From: Hyphomicrobium sp. NDB2Meth4
GTDB lineage: Bacteria; Pseudomonadota; Alphaproteobacteria; Rhizobiales; Hyphomicrobiaceae
Assembly (NCBI RefSeq): GCF_900117445.1
Contig: NZ_FPEJ01000006.1
Span: forward strand, 1-64,000
Length of the DNA: 64,000 bases
Direction of reading: 5' to 3'
Each line of letters opens with the position of its first letter. Positions within the stretch are counted from its first letter, which is position 1. Shown here in pieces: positions 15,641-24,742 of the stretch. Below the pieces are notes generated by a model, which saw nothing but the letters and a program-made list of their open reading frames with translations, searched no databases and was not told the DNA's origin. A program made the position numbers and the translations under genes.

Positions 15641-15857
15641 TTGGTGACACGAGTGGAGAGATGCGTTTCTTACGGAGGGCTGCTCGCAAGTTGAGAGCCG
15701 GCGCTTGCGCCGGGCGCCCTTGGCGCCTTGCCGCTGCGCGGCGGCGTCTGAGTTTGGTGACACGAGTGGAGAGGTGCGCTTCTTACGGAGGGCTGCTCGC
15801 AAGTTGAGAGCCGGCGCTCGCGCCGGGCGCCCTTGGCGCCTTGCCGCTGCGCGGCGG
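15640..15857. repeat. Tandem 105-bp duplication, 113-bp period
   Basis: Two copies, 15640-15744 and 15753-15857, match at 102 of 105 bases. Each holds GC-rich palindromes such as GGCGCTTGCGCC and GCCGCTGCGCGGC. The copies lie between the terminator at 15606 and the 3' end of the amidase gene. This resembles a dispersed intergenic repeat copied in tandem. Frames across it have biased composition and are not called as genes. Together with the terminator it fills the 355-base gap. Confidence 0.85.
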
Positions 15858-15911
15858 AGTGCGGAGCGCAATCGTTTGCCTCCGCTCTACGTCATCCCGG
15901 CGAAGGCCGAA

Positions 15912-17219
15912 CTAGAGCGGGAGCTGGGCGACCTGGTTGGTGAAGTAGTTCTCGATCGCGTCCTGGATGGAGTTGGCGACCTTGTTGCGCCAGCTGTCGG
16001 ACATCAGGTTCGCCGCGTCCTTCTTGTTGGTGACGTAGGCAAGCTCGATCAGCACTGACGGGAACTGCGCAGTTTTCAGCACGCGAAAACCGGCCTGCTG
16101 GTCGGGCTTAGCGCGCATCGCCGTGCTGGCGCCCATCGTTTCGATCACCGTCTTGGCGAACACGTTGGTGCGGTCGTGAGTTGCATCGACTTCACGCGCG
16201 GCGAGGTCGGTGAGAATGTCTTTGACGAGGCTGGTATCGCCACTGCTTCCGGAGTCGACCTTTTCGACCTTATCGACCTCCGACTTCGACAGCACGTTGC
16301 GGCGCGTCGAGCGACGCAGGCTGTCGGCAGTGGAGTCGCGCAGCGAATAGATCGTGGCACCACTCGCCGTGCTGCCGGTGTCAGCGTAGTCGCAGTGGAC
16401 GGCGATGAAGAGGCTCGCCTTGTTCTTCTCGCCAAACTCGACGCGATCGCCGAGGGGAATGAACACGTCCTCGTTGCGCGTGAGCAGAACGCGGTAGCGG
16501 CCCGTTTCCTCAAGCTTCTTGGCGAGGATCTTGCTGAACGCGAGCGTGATGTCCTTCTCGACAGCACCGTTCTTCATGGCGCCGGAGTCGTGGCCGCCGT
16601 GACCGGGGTCGATCACGATGACGGGCTTGAAGGCGCGCTGCGCCAGAACGTCGGGCGGTGTTGCCGGACGCGGGAGCGGCGGCTGAATGGTTGCAGCACC
16701 CAGCGAATAGGTCGGCGGCGCGATCGTCGACTTGGGCTTCTGCACGCTAGCCGTCATCGCGACGAAGGGTGAGATCTCGACGACGAGATGCTGACTGCGT
16801 CCGTCCTTAGCCTTCTCGATACGGGCGCCCTGCACGATCACCGGCTCGGTGACGTGGATGATGATGCGTGAGCGGTCGCTCCCGGCGAGTCCAGCCTGGA
16901 ACGACTTGATGAGGCCCACCGGCGCGTTGACCGGCTGCTCAGGCAAACGCAGCTTAGTCTCGGCTACCTGGACGACGACGCGGTTGGGGTTGGAAAGCGA
17001 GAAGACCTCGAACTCTGCCTTCTTCGGCAGGCCGATGACGAAGCGCGTGCGCGGCAGCGGCGCCGGAGCCGACGTCGAGGCGGTCTTGCTGGGTGAACCG
17101 CTGAAGAGGGTCTCTGCTGCGTCGAACAGGCTTTGTGCCTGCAGCGGTGAGGTCGCGCAGAGTAAGGTAAACGCAATCAATATCCCGCGGCTGATGCGCC
17201 ACGGATTGCCGTGAACCAT
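15912..17219 (-). CDS. amiC: N-acetylmuramoyl-L-alanine amidase (AmiC type), 435 aa
   Basis: Periplasmic zinc amidase that cuts the stem peptide from peptidoglycan, mainly at division septa. A signal peptide (up to SPLQA) is followed by an AMIN domain (about 45-140, with RFVIGLPKKAEFEVFSL and NRVVVQV) that localises the enzyme, then a linker and the Amidase_3 catalytic domain (about 205-430). Zinc ligands and catalytic residues are visible in IVIDPGHGGHDSGA, NGAVEKDI, AVHCDYAD and SVLIELAYVTN. ATG 17219 is preferred to a TTG at 17249 because GGGGG precedes it. Single copy here; activation by an EnvC-like partner is family knowledge. Confidence 0.92.
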   Translation of the reverse strand: MVHGNPWRISRGILIAFTLLCATSPLQAQSLFDAAETLFSGSPSKTASTSAPAPLPRTRFVIGLPKKAEFEVFSLSNPNRVVVQVAETKLRLPEQPVNAPVGLIKSFQAGLAGSDRSRIIIHVTEPVIVQGARIEKAKDGRSQHLVVEISPFVAMTASVQKPKSTIAPPTYSLGAATIQPPLPRPATPPDVLAQRAFKPVIVIDPGHGGHDSGAMKNGAVEKDITLAFSKILAKKLEETGRYRVLLTRNEDVFIPLGDRVEFGEKNKASLFIAVHCDYADTGSTASGATIYSLRDSTADSLRRSTRRNVLSKSEVDKVEKVDSGSSGDTSLVKDILTDLAAREVDATHDRTNVFAKTVIETMGASTAMRAKPDQQAGFRVLKTAQFPSVLIELAYVTNKKDAANLMSDSWRNKVANSIQDAIENYFTNQVAQLPL

Positions 17220-17391
17220 GACGTCTGACCCCCGTCGTACGCGGAACAAATTTCAAGTGGCAAGGACAGTCAGGGTTGCCTGAGATGATGGCGTTTTGCA
17301 GTCCGCCTTCAGGCATTGTTAGGGTTATCGCGCATCAACCCTTAAAAATTCACTAACGCGTTGATGATGCAATTAAAGGTTCGGACTTTCG

Positions 17392-17844
17392 TCAGCGCCA
17401 GCGATCGGCTGCGTCGTCGTCTTCGGCGCGAGCTTCGACCCACGTGCTCGAGCCGTCGGCGCCGGTTTCTTTTTTCCAGAATGGCGCCCGCGTCTTGAGG
17501 TAGTCCATGAGGAAGCTGGCGGCCTCGAAAGCGGCCTGGCGATGCGCGGATGCTGCGATCACCAGCACGATATTGTCGCCGGCTTTGAGCTCGCCGACGC
17601 GATGCAGCATCAGCACCGCCTGCAGCGGCCAGCGTTGCATCGCCTCCTGCTCGATGCGGGCCATCTCGGCCTCCGTCATCTCGGGATAGTGCTCGAGGGT
17701 CAGCGTGGAGACTTCGCGCCCGTCGTCATCGCCGCGCACCTTGCCGGTGAAAGTGACGATCGCGCCGACATCGCGTCGCCCGCCGATCAGCTTTTCAGTT
17801 TCAGCTGAGAGATCGAAATCCTCGGTCTGGACGCGCACCGACAT
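17392..17844 (-). CDS. moaE: Molybdopterin synthase catalytic subunit MoaE
   Basis: Large subunit of molybdopterin synthase. Together with the thiocarboxylated small subunit MoaD it turns precursor Z (cPMP) into molybdopterin. Family motifs are GAIVTFTGKVR, LEHYPEMTEAEM, HRVGELKAGD, ASAHRQAAFEA and APFWKKET, with the catalytic Lys in the last. The 150-residue length is normal. It follows moaD with a 5-base gap and pgsA further upstream, forming a pgsA-moaD-moaE unit. The product is needed by the formate dehydrogenase encoded at 34.4-40.5 kb. Confidence 0.95.
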   Translation of the reverse strand: MSVRVQTEDFDLSAETEKLIGGRRDVGAIVTFTGKVRGDDDGREVSTLTLEHYPEMTEAEMARIEQEAMQRWPLQAVLMLHRVGELKAGDNIVLVIAASAHRQAAFEAASFLMDYLKTRAPFWKKETGADGSSTWVEARAEDDDAADRWR

Positions 17845-17849
17845 GGCGA

Positions 17850-18125
17850 TCAGCCCCCGGTTACGGGTGGGAAGAAGGCGATCTCACGCGCGGCGCCGAT
17901 GGCCGCGGAAGGCTTCACGTGCACCTTGTCGAGGGCAGCGCGGACGACCTGCGGGCGCGCGAACGCCTCGTCGTAACCCTCCCCGCGCTGCTTCAGCCAG
18001 GCGACCAGCGCCTCCACTGTGGCAACGTCGGGCGGCAGATCGACGTCCTCGGTGGCGAGGCCGATTTTCTCGCGCACCCAGGCGAAATACAGGAGCCGCA
18101 CGCGGCGGGTCGCGTCTGCGCTCAT
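17850..18125 (-). CDS. moaD: Molybdopterin synthase sulfur-carrier subunit MoaD
   Basis: Ubiquitin-fold sulfur carrier of molybdopterin synthase. The frame has the beta-grasp pattern (VRLLYFAWVREKIG at the N terminus) and ends in the required Gly-Gly (FFPPVTGG), where the thiocarboxylate forms. At 91 residues it is slightly longer than the 81-residue E. coli protein. It sits between pgsA and moaE on the same strand with short gaps. Confidence 0.92.
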   Translation of the reverse strand: MSADATRRVRLLYFAWVREKIGLATEDVDLPPDVATVEALVAWLKQRGEGYDEAFARPQVVRAALDKVHVKPSAAIGAAREIAFFPPVTGG

Positions 18126-18149
18126 CAGAGCCTCATCAAATGCGGAGCC

Positions 18150-18740
18150 CTAATGCTCCATGGCGTGGACGACGCCGGCTTTCAGATAGTCATAGCCGGT
18201 CCACAATGTGAGCAGGGCGGCGATCCAGAGGATCACGATGCCGCCGGTCATGATGCCGGGGACGATCTTCTCGGCCGCCGGGCCAGCGAGCAGAACCGCA
18301 AGCGCGATCATCTGCATCGTGGTCTTCCACTTGGCGAGCTGGGTGACGTGGATCCTGACGTTCAGCTCAGCCAGGAACTCGCGCAGCCCCGAGACCAGAA
18401 TCTCGCGACAGAGGATGATGACGGCCGCCCAGATCGACCAGCCGCCGATGGTGTTGTCGTGAACGAGCATCATCAGGACGGCGCCGACGAGAAGCTTGTC
18501 GGCGATGGGGTCGAGCATGCGCCCGAGGGTCGACTGCTGCTCCCATATGCGGGCGAGGTAACCATCGAGCCAATCGGTCACGCTGGCGAACACGAACAGC
18601 GAAAAAGCCGACCAGCGGGCGACGTCTCCCTTGAGGAAGAACAGGCAGGCGACGAGAGCGGGTACTGCCGCAATGCGAACGTACGTCAGCACGTTCGGCA
18701 AGCTCATCATCATTGCGCGCGAATTGGCAACTTGGTCCAT
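18150..18740 (-). CDS. pgsA: CDP-diacylglycerol-glycerol-3-phosphate 3-phosphatidyltransferase PgsA
   Basis: Inner-membrane enzyme committing CDP-diacylglycerol to phosphatidylglycerol and cardiolipin. The CDP-alcohol phosphotransferase signature is complete: DWLDGYLARIWEQQSTLGR continuing into MLDPIADK (the DGxxAR...G...D...D pattern). Five to six transmembrane helices follow. The start is uncertain: ATG 18740 has AAGG upstream, while ATG codons at 18713-18707 begin the conserved SLPNVLTYVRI. In many alphaproteobacteria pgsA follows uvrC; here uvrC lies 2.7 kb away with other genes between. Confidence 0.93.
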   Translation of the reverse strand: MDQVANSRAMMMSLPNVLTYVRIAAVPALVACLFFLKGDVARWSAFSLFVFASVTDWLDGYLARIWEQQSTLGRMLDPIADKLLVGAVLMMLVHDNTIGGWSIWAAVIILCREILVSGLREFLAELNVRIHVTQLAKWKTTMQMIALAVLLAGPAAEKIVPGIMTGGIVILWIAALLTLWTGYDYLKAGVVHAMEH

Positions 18741-18819
18741 CGGCCCTTGGTACAGCATTCGGCTGACGGTCCGTCAATGGCCCGTCGCGCAAAGCAGGTT
18801 TACAGCGCCGACTGGGGCG

Positions 18820-19944
18820 TCAATGGCACACAGTTGCGTGGCTCTTGCGCTCTTTCATGTCGAGGTGGAAGTGGTCGCGATGGGCTTCATTCGTCTCCGG
18901 CCCGAGGACGGTCGTAAACAAGGTGCAGGAACCCTGATGCACGCGCTTCAGGAAGGCCGCCTCCTTTGTGTTTGACGGAGCCAGCGGCGAGGCGACGGGC
19001 GGCAACGCGGCCTGCTTTGTCTCCGTATCCCGTTTGAAGTTGGCTTTTTCGACCTTGCCCTTGTTTTTGCTCTCGGCCTTTTTTCCGGCATCCGCGATGG
19101 ACGGCGCTGCGGCCGCAGGGGGCGCTGTTTCCTTCGCCCCGGCAGCCGGCTTGTCGGCCTCCTTGGTGCCCTTGGCGAGTTTGGCGGCGGCTTTCTTCTG
19201 CGCGGCGGCGATGTCTCGCGTCGTCGGCCCCCACGCCGCGCGGACAGAGATGGCGCGGCCATCAGCCGTGATGAAGCCCGCGATATCGATAGCGTTGCCG
19301 GTCGCATGCTCGCTGAGCGTCAGCTTGGGGTTATTGTAGATGTTGCGACACGAATAGGACGAGGCGCCGACGATACGCTTGATGCGCGAGCCCAGCACTT
19401 GCTGCGCGGCTGGCTGCAGGACCTTCTCGACCCAAGCGGCGAGGGAAGCGGCTAGGCGGCAGTTCATTGTGGGCGTCGGAATGAAGTCGACCTTCTCGGT
19501 CGCGCCGACACTGCGAAGCACCAAGGGGGCGGTGGTACCGCACTGGCCCTTCTTCATCGGCTCTTCCAGATCGACATCGGCCGCTGCCGGAGCCAGGAGC
19601 TGAATGCACTGGCGCAGGCCGGCGTTGACCTGCTCCGGCGTCCAAGCATCGGCCGGCGGGGGGGATGGCGTTGCGGCAGCGGGGGAAGAGGACCCTGGCG
19701 GGGCGACCGGGGCTGTGGCGGCAGGCGACGAGGCTTGCTCCGCGGCGGCCTTTGCAGGGGCGGGCGTTGCCGGCGCCGTCACCGCCTGCGCCGGGCCAGC
19801 GGCCTTGGGCTGCACTGAAGCAGGCGGGGACAATGGGGCGCGCGGCGGCAAGTAGGCCAGCGCCACAATCCCCACGAACGCCACATAGGACATCCACGAA
19901 GACGCGCGGCTCAACGAGCCATCGACGGTCGGAACAATCGCCAT
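18820..19944 (-). CDS. Extensin-like family protein (putative peptidoglycan peptidase), 374 aa
   Basis: Extensin-like C-terminal domain protein, a proteobacterial family related to M15-type zinc peptidases. An N-terminal transmembrane or signal segment (about 18-38) is followed by an Ala/Pro-rich linker and the folded domain (about 120-374), with CRNIYNNPKLTLSEHATGNA giving the zinc-binding SEHxxGxAID, and EAHRDHFHLD near the C terminus. A Lys/Ala-rich insertion (about 265-325) interrupts the domain. ATG 19944 is preferred: GGGGGGAAGG lies just upstream. Expected to act in the envelope; the precise bond cleaved is unknown. Confidence 0.8.
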   Translation of the reverse strand: MAIVPTVDGSLSRASSWMSYVAFVGIVALAYLPPRAPLSPPASVQPKAAGPAQAVTAPATPAPAKAAAEQASSPAATAPVAPPGSSSPAAATPSPPPADAWTPEQVNAGLRQCIQLLAPAAADVDLEEPMKKGQCGTTAPLVLRSVGATEKVDFIPTPTMNCRLAASLAAWVEKVLQPAAQQVLGSRIKRIVGASSYSCRNIYNNPKLTLSEHATGNAIDIAGFITADGRAISVRAAWGPTTRDIAAAQKKAAAKLAKGTKEADKPAAGAKETAPPAAAAPSIADAGKKAESKNKGKVEKANFKRDTETKQAALPPVASPLAPSNTKEAAFLKRVHQGSCTLFTTVLGPETNEAHRDHFHLDMKERKSHATVCH

Positions 19945-20096
19945 GCCTTCCCCCCGGATGGCCCCTACGCAACGCATTTTGGTGCTTGTCGGCGAATTAC
20001 TACCGCAGGCAAACGGCGAAAATGGGATTCTGGCGCTTAGCTTAAGGTCAAAGCCCTCGAGGCCGGGCGCAGCAACGCACGTGGAGGAGCAAGCCA

Positions 20097-20972
20097 GTGG
20101 ACAGTTTTGACAGCGACCGACGCAGTCTCGCGGCAAAGGCCGCCTTCGATAGGAGAGAAATGCTCATGTCGAGCCTCGCGACGGGTTTCGCGCTCGCCAC
20201 TCAGCCGGTCGCGGCCGAGAGCGTCATTCACACGGATACCGAGGGCCTTGAAGCCGGCATGGTCGAGGTGCCGGTCAGCGACGGCGTGCTGCCGGCCTAT
20301 CGCGCGATGCCGGCGGCGGCGGGCACGTTCCCGGTCATTCTCGTCGTCCAGGAGATATTCGGCGTACATGAACATATCCGCGACCTGTGCCGGCGGCTCG
20401 CGAAGGAAGGTTATTTCGCAATCGCCCCAGAGCTCTACTTCCGCCAAGGCAGCGTAGTGGGGATGGGCGATATCAAGGAGATCATCTCGAAGGTGGTGTC
20501 CAAGGTGCCGGACGCGCAGGTGATGAGCGACCTCGATGAGACCGTGGCATACGTAAAATCGACAGGGCGCGGCGATACCGCGAGGCTGGGCATCACCGGC
20601 TTCTGCTGGGGCGGAAGGATCGTATGGCTTTATGCGGCGCACAGCGCAGCGTTGAAAGCGGGCGTTGCATGGTACGGCAAGCTCGCGGGTGACAGCACGG
20701 CCACCACGCCGCGCCACCCCATTGATATCGCATCAGAACTGAAGGCGCCGGTGCTGGGCCTATACGGTGGCGCAGACCAGGGCATACCGGTGGAGACGGT
20801 GGATCGCATGCGGGAAGCCTGCAAGGCCGCAGGCAAGGCGTGCGAGATCGTCGTCTATCCCGATACGCCGCATGCGTTCAACGCGGACTATCGGCCGAGC
20901 TACCGGGCCGAGGCCGCCAAGGATGGCTGGGCGCGAATGTTGAGCTGGTTCAAGGCACACGGCGTCGTCTGA
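20097..20972 (+). CDS. Dienelactone hydrolase family protein, 291 aa
   Basis: Alpha/beta hydrolase of the carboxymethylenebutenolidase family. The Cys nucleophile is in [10 protein letters not shown], the Asp in YGGADQGIP and the His in [22 protein letters not shown] provides the conserved Glu near the active site. The N terminus ([18 protein letters not shown] up to AAES) looks like a Tat-type signal, so export to the periplasm is likely, which is common in this subgroup. The start is GTG 20097, preceded by GGAGGAG. It is divergent from the extensin-like gene. Confidence 0.85.
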   Translation: MDSFDSDRRSLAAKAAFDRREMLMSSLATGFALATQPVAAESVIHTDTEGLEAGMVEVPVSDGVLPAYRAMPAAAGTFPVILVVQEIFGVHEHIRDLCRRLAKEGYFAIAPELYFRQGSVVGMGDIKEIISKVVSKVPDAQVMSDLDETVAYVKSTGRGDTARLGITGFCWGGRIVWLYAAHSAALKAGVAWYGKLAGDSTATTPRHPIDIASELKAPVLGLYGGADQGIPVETVDRMREACKAAGKACEIVVYPDTPHAFNADYRPSYRAEAAKDGWARMLSWFKAHGVV

Positions 20973-21150
20973 AACGCGCGGCGGCTTTCAATCTCCCACG
21001 CAATCGTACCGTCATGGGGCGGTGGTAATACCGCCGGCGGTTGAAGCTGCGCGGCCTTGCATGTGAGAGCGCGTTGGCAGAAACTGCGCGCGCGCAAAAG
21101 CGCAATCAAGCAGCCCATAAAAACAGGGCTTTTAAGGGGGAGTCGTACGC

Positions 21151-21372
21151 ATGGAACATCTGCCGTTCGACTTGGCGACCGTCGACTGGGTCATGGTCGC
21201 CATCTACTCGGGTATCGCCTTCGTCGCATCAGTCATCGGCAACGCGATTGCAGGGAACCGCCTTCTCGGCGCGTTTCTCGGCGCGATCCTTTTCGCCGTT
21301 CTGTTCGTCTGTTGGTACTACTGGCTGGCAGCAATCGCCATGCCGGCAGTCACCGCTGCGCCACCCGTCTAG
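21151..21372 (+). CDS. Small two-helix membrane protein, 73 aa
   Basis: Two transmembrane helices (about 12-33 and 38-62) with a Pro/Ala-rich C terminus. AAGGGGGAG lies 7-9 bases before the ATG. Not recognised. A bidirectional hairpin 20 bases after the stop separates it from the convergent uvrC. Confidence 0.65.
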   Translation: MEHLPFDLATVDWVMVAIYSGIAFVASVIGNAIAGNRLLGAFLGAILFAVLFVCWYYWLAAIAMPAVTAAPPV

Positions 21373-21394
21373 AAATACACGCTCGAAACCAAAG

Positions 21395-21434
21395 CGCCAT
21401 CTCGGCCGGGATCACAATCCTGGCCGAGATGGCG
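21395..21434. terminator. Bidirectional hairpin between small membrane gene and uvrC
   Basis: A perfect 13-bp stem, CGCCATCTCGGCC (21395-21407) and its reverse complement (21422-21434), with a 14-base loop; on the plus strand it is followed by TTTGCGTTTG. It sits between converging genes and can end both transcripts. Confidence 0.75.
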
Positions 21435-21446
21435 TTTGCGTTTGCC

Positions 21447-23498
21447 CTATTGGCGACGCTCGTGGAAGTGATCGTAGATGCGCTGCGCCATCTCGGCGGA
21501 AATGCCATCGACGGCTTTCAGATCTTCGACGCCTGCGCGCGATATCGCCTTCGCTGAACCGAAATGGCCCATGAGTGCGCGGCGGCGACGCGGGCCGATG
21601 CCTTCGATGTCGTCGAGCGGGCTTGCGTTCATCGCCATGGAGCGACGCGTGCGGTGTGAGCCGATAGCGAAGCGATGCGCCTCATCGCGCAGACGCTGCA
21701 CGAAGTAGAGCACAGGATCGCGCGGCTCGAGCATGACCGAGCGCTCGCGGCCGGGGATGTGGAAGTGCTCACGGCCAGCGTCACGGTCGGGTCCCTTGGC
21801 GACGCCGACGAGGCAAATGTCGTTGATGCCGAGATCGGCCATCACCTCGCGCGCAACCGCGAGCTGACCGGCACCGCCGTCGATCAGGACGAGATCGGGG
21901 CGATCGGGAAAGCGATCGGCTTCCTCGTCTTCGAGCAGCTCTGGTGAGATGTCGGCGGCGATGGCAGCCTGCGCCAGCAACGTACTGGCTTCTTCCTCGG
22001 CGATGGCGGCCGCTGCGCCCTTCGCTGCTTCCTTTTTGTTGGTTTCGAGGACGAGCCGCTTGAAGCGCCGCGTCAGCACCTCGCGCATCATGCCGTAGTC
22101 GTCGCCCGGCGTGACGTTCTGAGACTTGATGTTGAACTTGCGGTACTGGCCTTTGACGAAGCCTTCGCGGCCGGCGACGATCATGGCGCCGACGGCGTTG
22201 GTGCCCTGAATGTGGCTGTTGTCGTAGACCTCGATGCGCTTGGGGACGCTCGACAATTCAAACCGCTCGGCCAGCGCTTCGAGCAGACGGCGCTGCGAAG
22301 ATCCTTCGGCCAGCTTGCGGCCCAGCGCTTCGCGCGCGTTCGACAGCGCGTGATCGACAATGCCAGATTTGGTGCCACGCTGCGGGACACGCAGCTCGAT
22401 CTTATGATCGGCCTTGATGCACAGCGCCTCGGTGAGCAGCTCGCGGTTCGGGACGTCGTGAGACAGCAAGATGAGCCGCGGCACGGGCTTGTCGTCGTAG
22501 AACTGGGCGATGAAGCTATCGAGAACTTCCTCCACCGGCAGCGCGCGATCCGCCTTTGGGAAATAGGCCCGGTTGCCCCAGTTCTGGCCAGTGCGGAAGA
22601 AGAACACCTCTATGCAGGTTTGGCCGCCCTCTTGTGCGGCGGCGAACACGTCGGCTTCCTCGATGCCTTCCGGGTTGATGGACTGATCGGCGGTGACGTG
22701 CGCGAGCGCTGCGAGGCGATCGCGAAAGCGAGCGGCGCGTTCGAACTCGAGCCGGGAGGACGCTTCCTCCATCAGCTTCTGGTACATGCGGCGCACGTTC
22801 TGGCTCTCGCCACGCAGGAAGCTCACGGCCTCATCGACGAGACGACCATAATCGTCGAGCGATATCTCACCCGTGCATGGCGCGGAGCAGCGCTTGATCT
22901 GATGCAGCAGGCATGGACGCGTGCGACTCTCGTAGACGCTGTCGGAGCACGAACGCAGAAGAAACGCGCGTTCCAGCATGTTGATGGTGCGGCTGACGGC
23001 GCCCGCTGAAGCGAACGGTCCGAAGTAGTCGCCTTTACGGTTGCGCGCGCCGCGGTGCTTCATGATCTGCGGGGCCGGTGTGTCGCGGGCGATCAGAATG
23101 TAGGGGAACGACTTGTCGTCGCGCATCAACACGTTGAAGCGCGGGCGGAAGCGCTTGATGAGGTTTGCTTCGAGCAGCAGCGCCTCTGCCTCGGTGCGGA
23201 CGGTGACGAACTCCATGCTCGCAGTGGTGGCGATCATGCGCGCGATGCGATTGGTGTGACCACCGAGGCGCGTGTAGTTCGAAACGCGCGCTTTGAGGCT
23301 GCGCGCCTTGCCGACGTAGATGACGGTGCCTTCCGCATCGAGCATGCGATAGACGCCCGGCGAGGCCGGCAGCAGCTTGATGTAGCTGGAGATGACCTCG
23401 GGCCCGCTGACGCGCGGCGGCTCGGGCGTCGCTGCGGGCGGTGAGGCCTCCAGCGCCGGATCCTGCGGCGAAGCTGTTTGGGTGTCTTTGTCGGGCAT
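21447..23498 (-). CDS. uvrC: UvrABC system protein C
   Basis: Excinuclease subunit that makes both incisions around bulky DNA lesions marked by UvrB. Domains in order: an acidic/Pro-rich leader of about 35 residues; GIY-YIG nuclease (about 42-125, [19 protein letters not shown]); the cysteine patch [18 protein letters not shown]; the UVR helix pair that binds UvrB (about 240-275); the RNase-H-like endonuclease domain ([32 protein letters not shown]); and the C-terminal helix-hairpin-helix pair ([20 protein letters not shown]). The 683-residue length is a little above average because of the leader and an Ala-rich insertion after [11 protein letters not shown]. All catalytic blocks look intact. 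Confidence 0.97.
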   Translation of the reverse strand: MPDKDTQTASPQDPALEASPPAATPEPPRVSGPEVISSYIKLLPASPGVYRMLDAEGTVIYVGKARSLKARVSNYTRLGGHTNRIARMIATTASMEFVTVRTEAEALLLEANLIKRFRPRFNVLMRDDKSFPYILIARDTPAPQIMKHRGARNRKGDYFGPFASAGAVSRTINMLERAFLLRSCSDSVYESRTRPCLLHQIKRCSAPCTGEISLDDYGRLVDEAVSFLRGESQNVRRMYQKLMEEASSRLEFERAARFRDRLAALAHVTADQSINPEGIEEADVFAAAQEGGQTCIEVFFFRTGQNWGNRAYFPKADRALPVEEVLDSFIAQFYDDKPVPRLILLSHDVPNRELLTEALCIKADHKIELRVPQRGTKSGIVDHALSNAREALGRKLAEGSSQRRLLEALAERFELSSVPKRIEVYDNSHIQGTNAVGAMIVAGREGFVKGQYRKFNIKSQNVTPGDDYGMMREVLTRRFKRLVLETNKKEAAKGAAAAIAEEEASTLLAQAAIAADISPELLEDEEADRFPDRPDLVLIDGGAGQLAVAREVMADLGINDICLVGVAKGPDRDAGREHFHIPGRERSVMLEPRDPVLYFVQRLRDEAHRFAIGSHRTRRSMAMNASPLDDIEGIGPRRRRALMGHFGSAKAISRAGVEDLKAVDGISAEMAQRIYDHFHERRQ

Positions 23499-23559
23499 CG
23501 GCGATAGATCGGCCTAGCGGCCGATCACGTCAAGCGGGGCATATCGCCGGCGTCGCGAC

Positions 23560-23805
23560 TTAGCCATCGTCCTCGGTATCGGCAGACGATGAGCCTTCCT
23601 CGCCGGCCGCATAACTGAGGATATCGCCCGGCTGGCAATCGAGCGCCGCACAAATCTTTGCAAGCGTCTCGAAGCGCACGCCTTTGACGCGCCCCGTCTT
23701 GAGCATCGACAGATTAACTTCGGAGATACCGATCTGGCTGGCGAGTTCGCGTGAGCGCATCTTGCGGCGCGCCAGCATGACATCGAGGTTGACGACGATC
23801 GGCAT
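23560..23805 (-). CDS. XRE-family regulator (YozG-like), 81 aa
   Basis: Small helix-turn-helix repressor: LASQIGISEVNLSMLKTGRV is the recognition unit, followed by VRFETLAKICAALDCQPGDI typical of the YozG subgroup that partners DUF2975 proteins. The conserved start MPIVVNLDVML begins at ATG 23805; a TTG at 23820 overlapping the previous stop would add five residues. The palindrome upstream of the DUF2975 gene is a likely autoregulatory site. Confidence 0.85.
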   Translation of the reverse strand: MPIVVNLDVMLARRKMRSRELASQIGISEVNLSMLKTGRVKGVRFETLAKICAALDCQPGDILSYAAGEEGSSSADTEDDG

Positions 23806-23816
23806 TTTCAGATCGC

Positions 23817-24329
23817 TCAAATGAAACGGGCATTTTCCTCGGCAAGCGCGGTGGCCTGCTCGAGGATCGCGGCGAAGACGAGGACGATGAGGCCGAGGAT
23901 GAGGCCCATTGCCGTGGCCAGGATCGGCAGGGCGCGCAGGTATCCCTGGGCCAGTGCGATCGAGCTATCACCGGCGTGCAAGTAGGCGCGCAGCAGAACG
24001 CGCGTCAGCGGAAGTAACGCTGCGCCCACCACGAGCGCCAAGCCGAAACGTCTAAGGGCCGTCGAAGCCGCGCGGGAGAAATGCTCTCCCCTTTGCAACC
24101 TGCTGCAGAACCCCGACAGCTGGATCAGGCCCCAAGCGACAGTCGCAAACGGCAGCAGCAGCAAGATGAGCACGACCGGATCGCCGGACACCTGCTCGGG
24201 CATCGCGTTGCGAAAGCCGGGCCACGCATCGATGCGCCAGAGCCATGCGAGGGAGGGCATCAGAAGCAGCAGCACCGCGCCGATCCAAGTGAGGGCCTTC
24301 AGCAGCCGTGCGAGGTTCTGGTTGGACAT
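23817..24329 (-). CDS. DUF2975 membrane protein, 170 aa
   Basis: Four transmembrane helices (about 8-28, 50-70, 92-112, 128-155) with the family pattern SGFCSRLQRGEHFSRAASTA in the cytosolic loop. Function of DUF2975 is not established; family members are nearly always encoded with a small XRE regulator, as here, with the genes touching at 23817-23820. ATG 24329 is the first in-frame start. Confidence 0.85.
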   Translation of the reverse strand: MSNQNLARLLKALTWIGAVLLLLMPSLAWLWRIDAWPGFRNAMPEQVSGDPVVLILLLLPFATVAWGLIQLSGFCSRLQRGEHFSRAASTALRRFGLALVVGAALLPLTRVLLRAYLHAGDSSIALAQGYLRALPILATAMGLILGLIVLVFAAILEQATALAEENARFI

Positions 24330-24357
24330 CGTCTCGTCTACCTTGACTCGTTAAGTT

Positions 24358-24376
24358 TTTAATGTTTTACATTAAA
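24358..24376. promoter_or_regulatory. Palindromic operator candidate for the DUF2975/XRE pair
   Basis: TTTAATG-TTTTA-CATTAAA, perfect 7-bp arms around 5 bases, 29 bases upstream of the DUF2975 start and in an AT-rich patch that contrasts with its GC-rich surroundings. Size and position suit a dimeric XRE repressor site. Confidence 0.5.
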
Positions 24377-24469
24377 TCATTGGCGCAGAAAAGTAAACGG
24401 CGCGCGTCCGAGGAAGGCTCGGCGTCGGCGCACTCGAAACAGGTTATCGGTTAGTCAGGAGTAATCCGA

Positions 24470-24733
24470 ATGTTGCGCGGCTATCTCACAGTTCTCGTAC
24501 TGACGTCGCTGTTTCTCGCCTCAAGCTTTGTGCTCAGCGTAGCGGTCAGCGCCCGCTCGAAAGGCGAGATGCGCGAGGCCTGCGGCGATGACTATAAGCG
24601 CCACTGCAGCGACGTTCAGCGGGGCGGCGGTCGCATCCTGCAGTGTCTGCAGTCGCATTTGAACGAACTGTCGCCGGCCTGCCGAGGCGTCGTCGAAGAA
24701 CGGGCCGCCGCGAAGCAGGCCAAGCCGGAGTAG
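24470..24733 (+). CDS. Secreted cysteine-rich-repeat protein, 87 aa
   Basis: An N-terminal signal or anchor helix (about 5-27) and a mature domain with ACGDDYKRHCSDVQRGGGRI followed by LQCLQSHLNELSPACRG. The CxxDxxxxC...GGGRIxxCLxxHxxxLSxxC spacing matches the cysteine-rich repeat named after GLG1/FGFR1-binding proteins, which is common as single copies in alphaproteobacterial small exported proteins. Function is unknown. CAGGAGTAATCCG precedes the ATG. Confidence 0.75.
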   Translation: MLRGYLTVLVLTSLFLASSFVLSVAVSARSKGEMREACGDDYKRHCSDVQRGGGRILQCLQSHLNELSPACRGVVEERAAAKQAKPE

Positions 24734-24742
24734 TTGAAGCGG

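Noticed and set aside
15347..15871. Minus-strand frame across the tandem repeat
   Set aside because: Two copies of the same repeat give a duplicated low-complexity peptide; it also overlaps the terminator at 15606.
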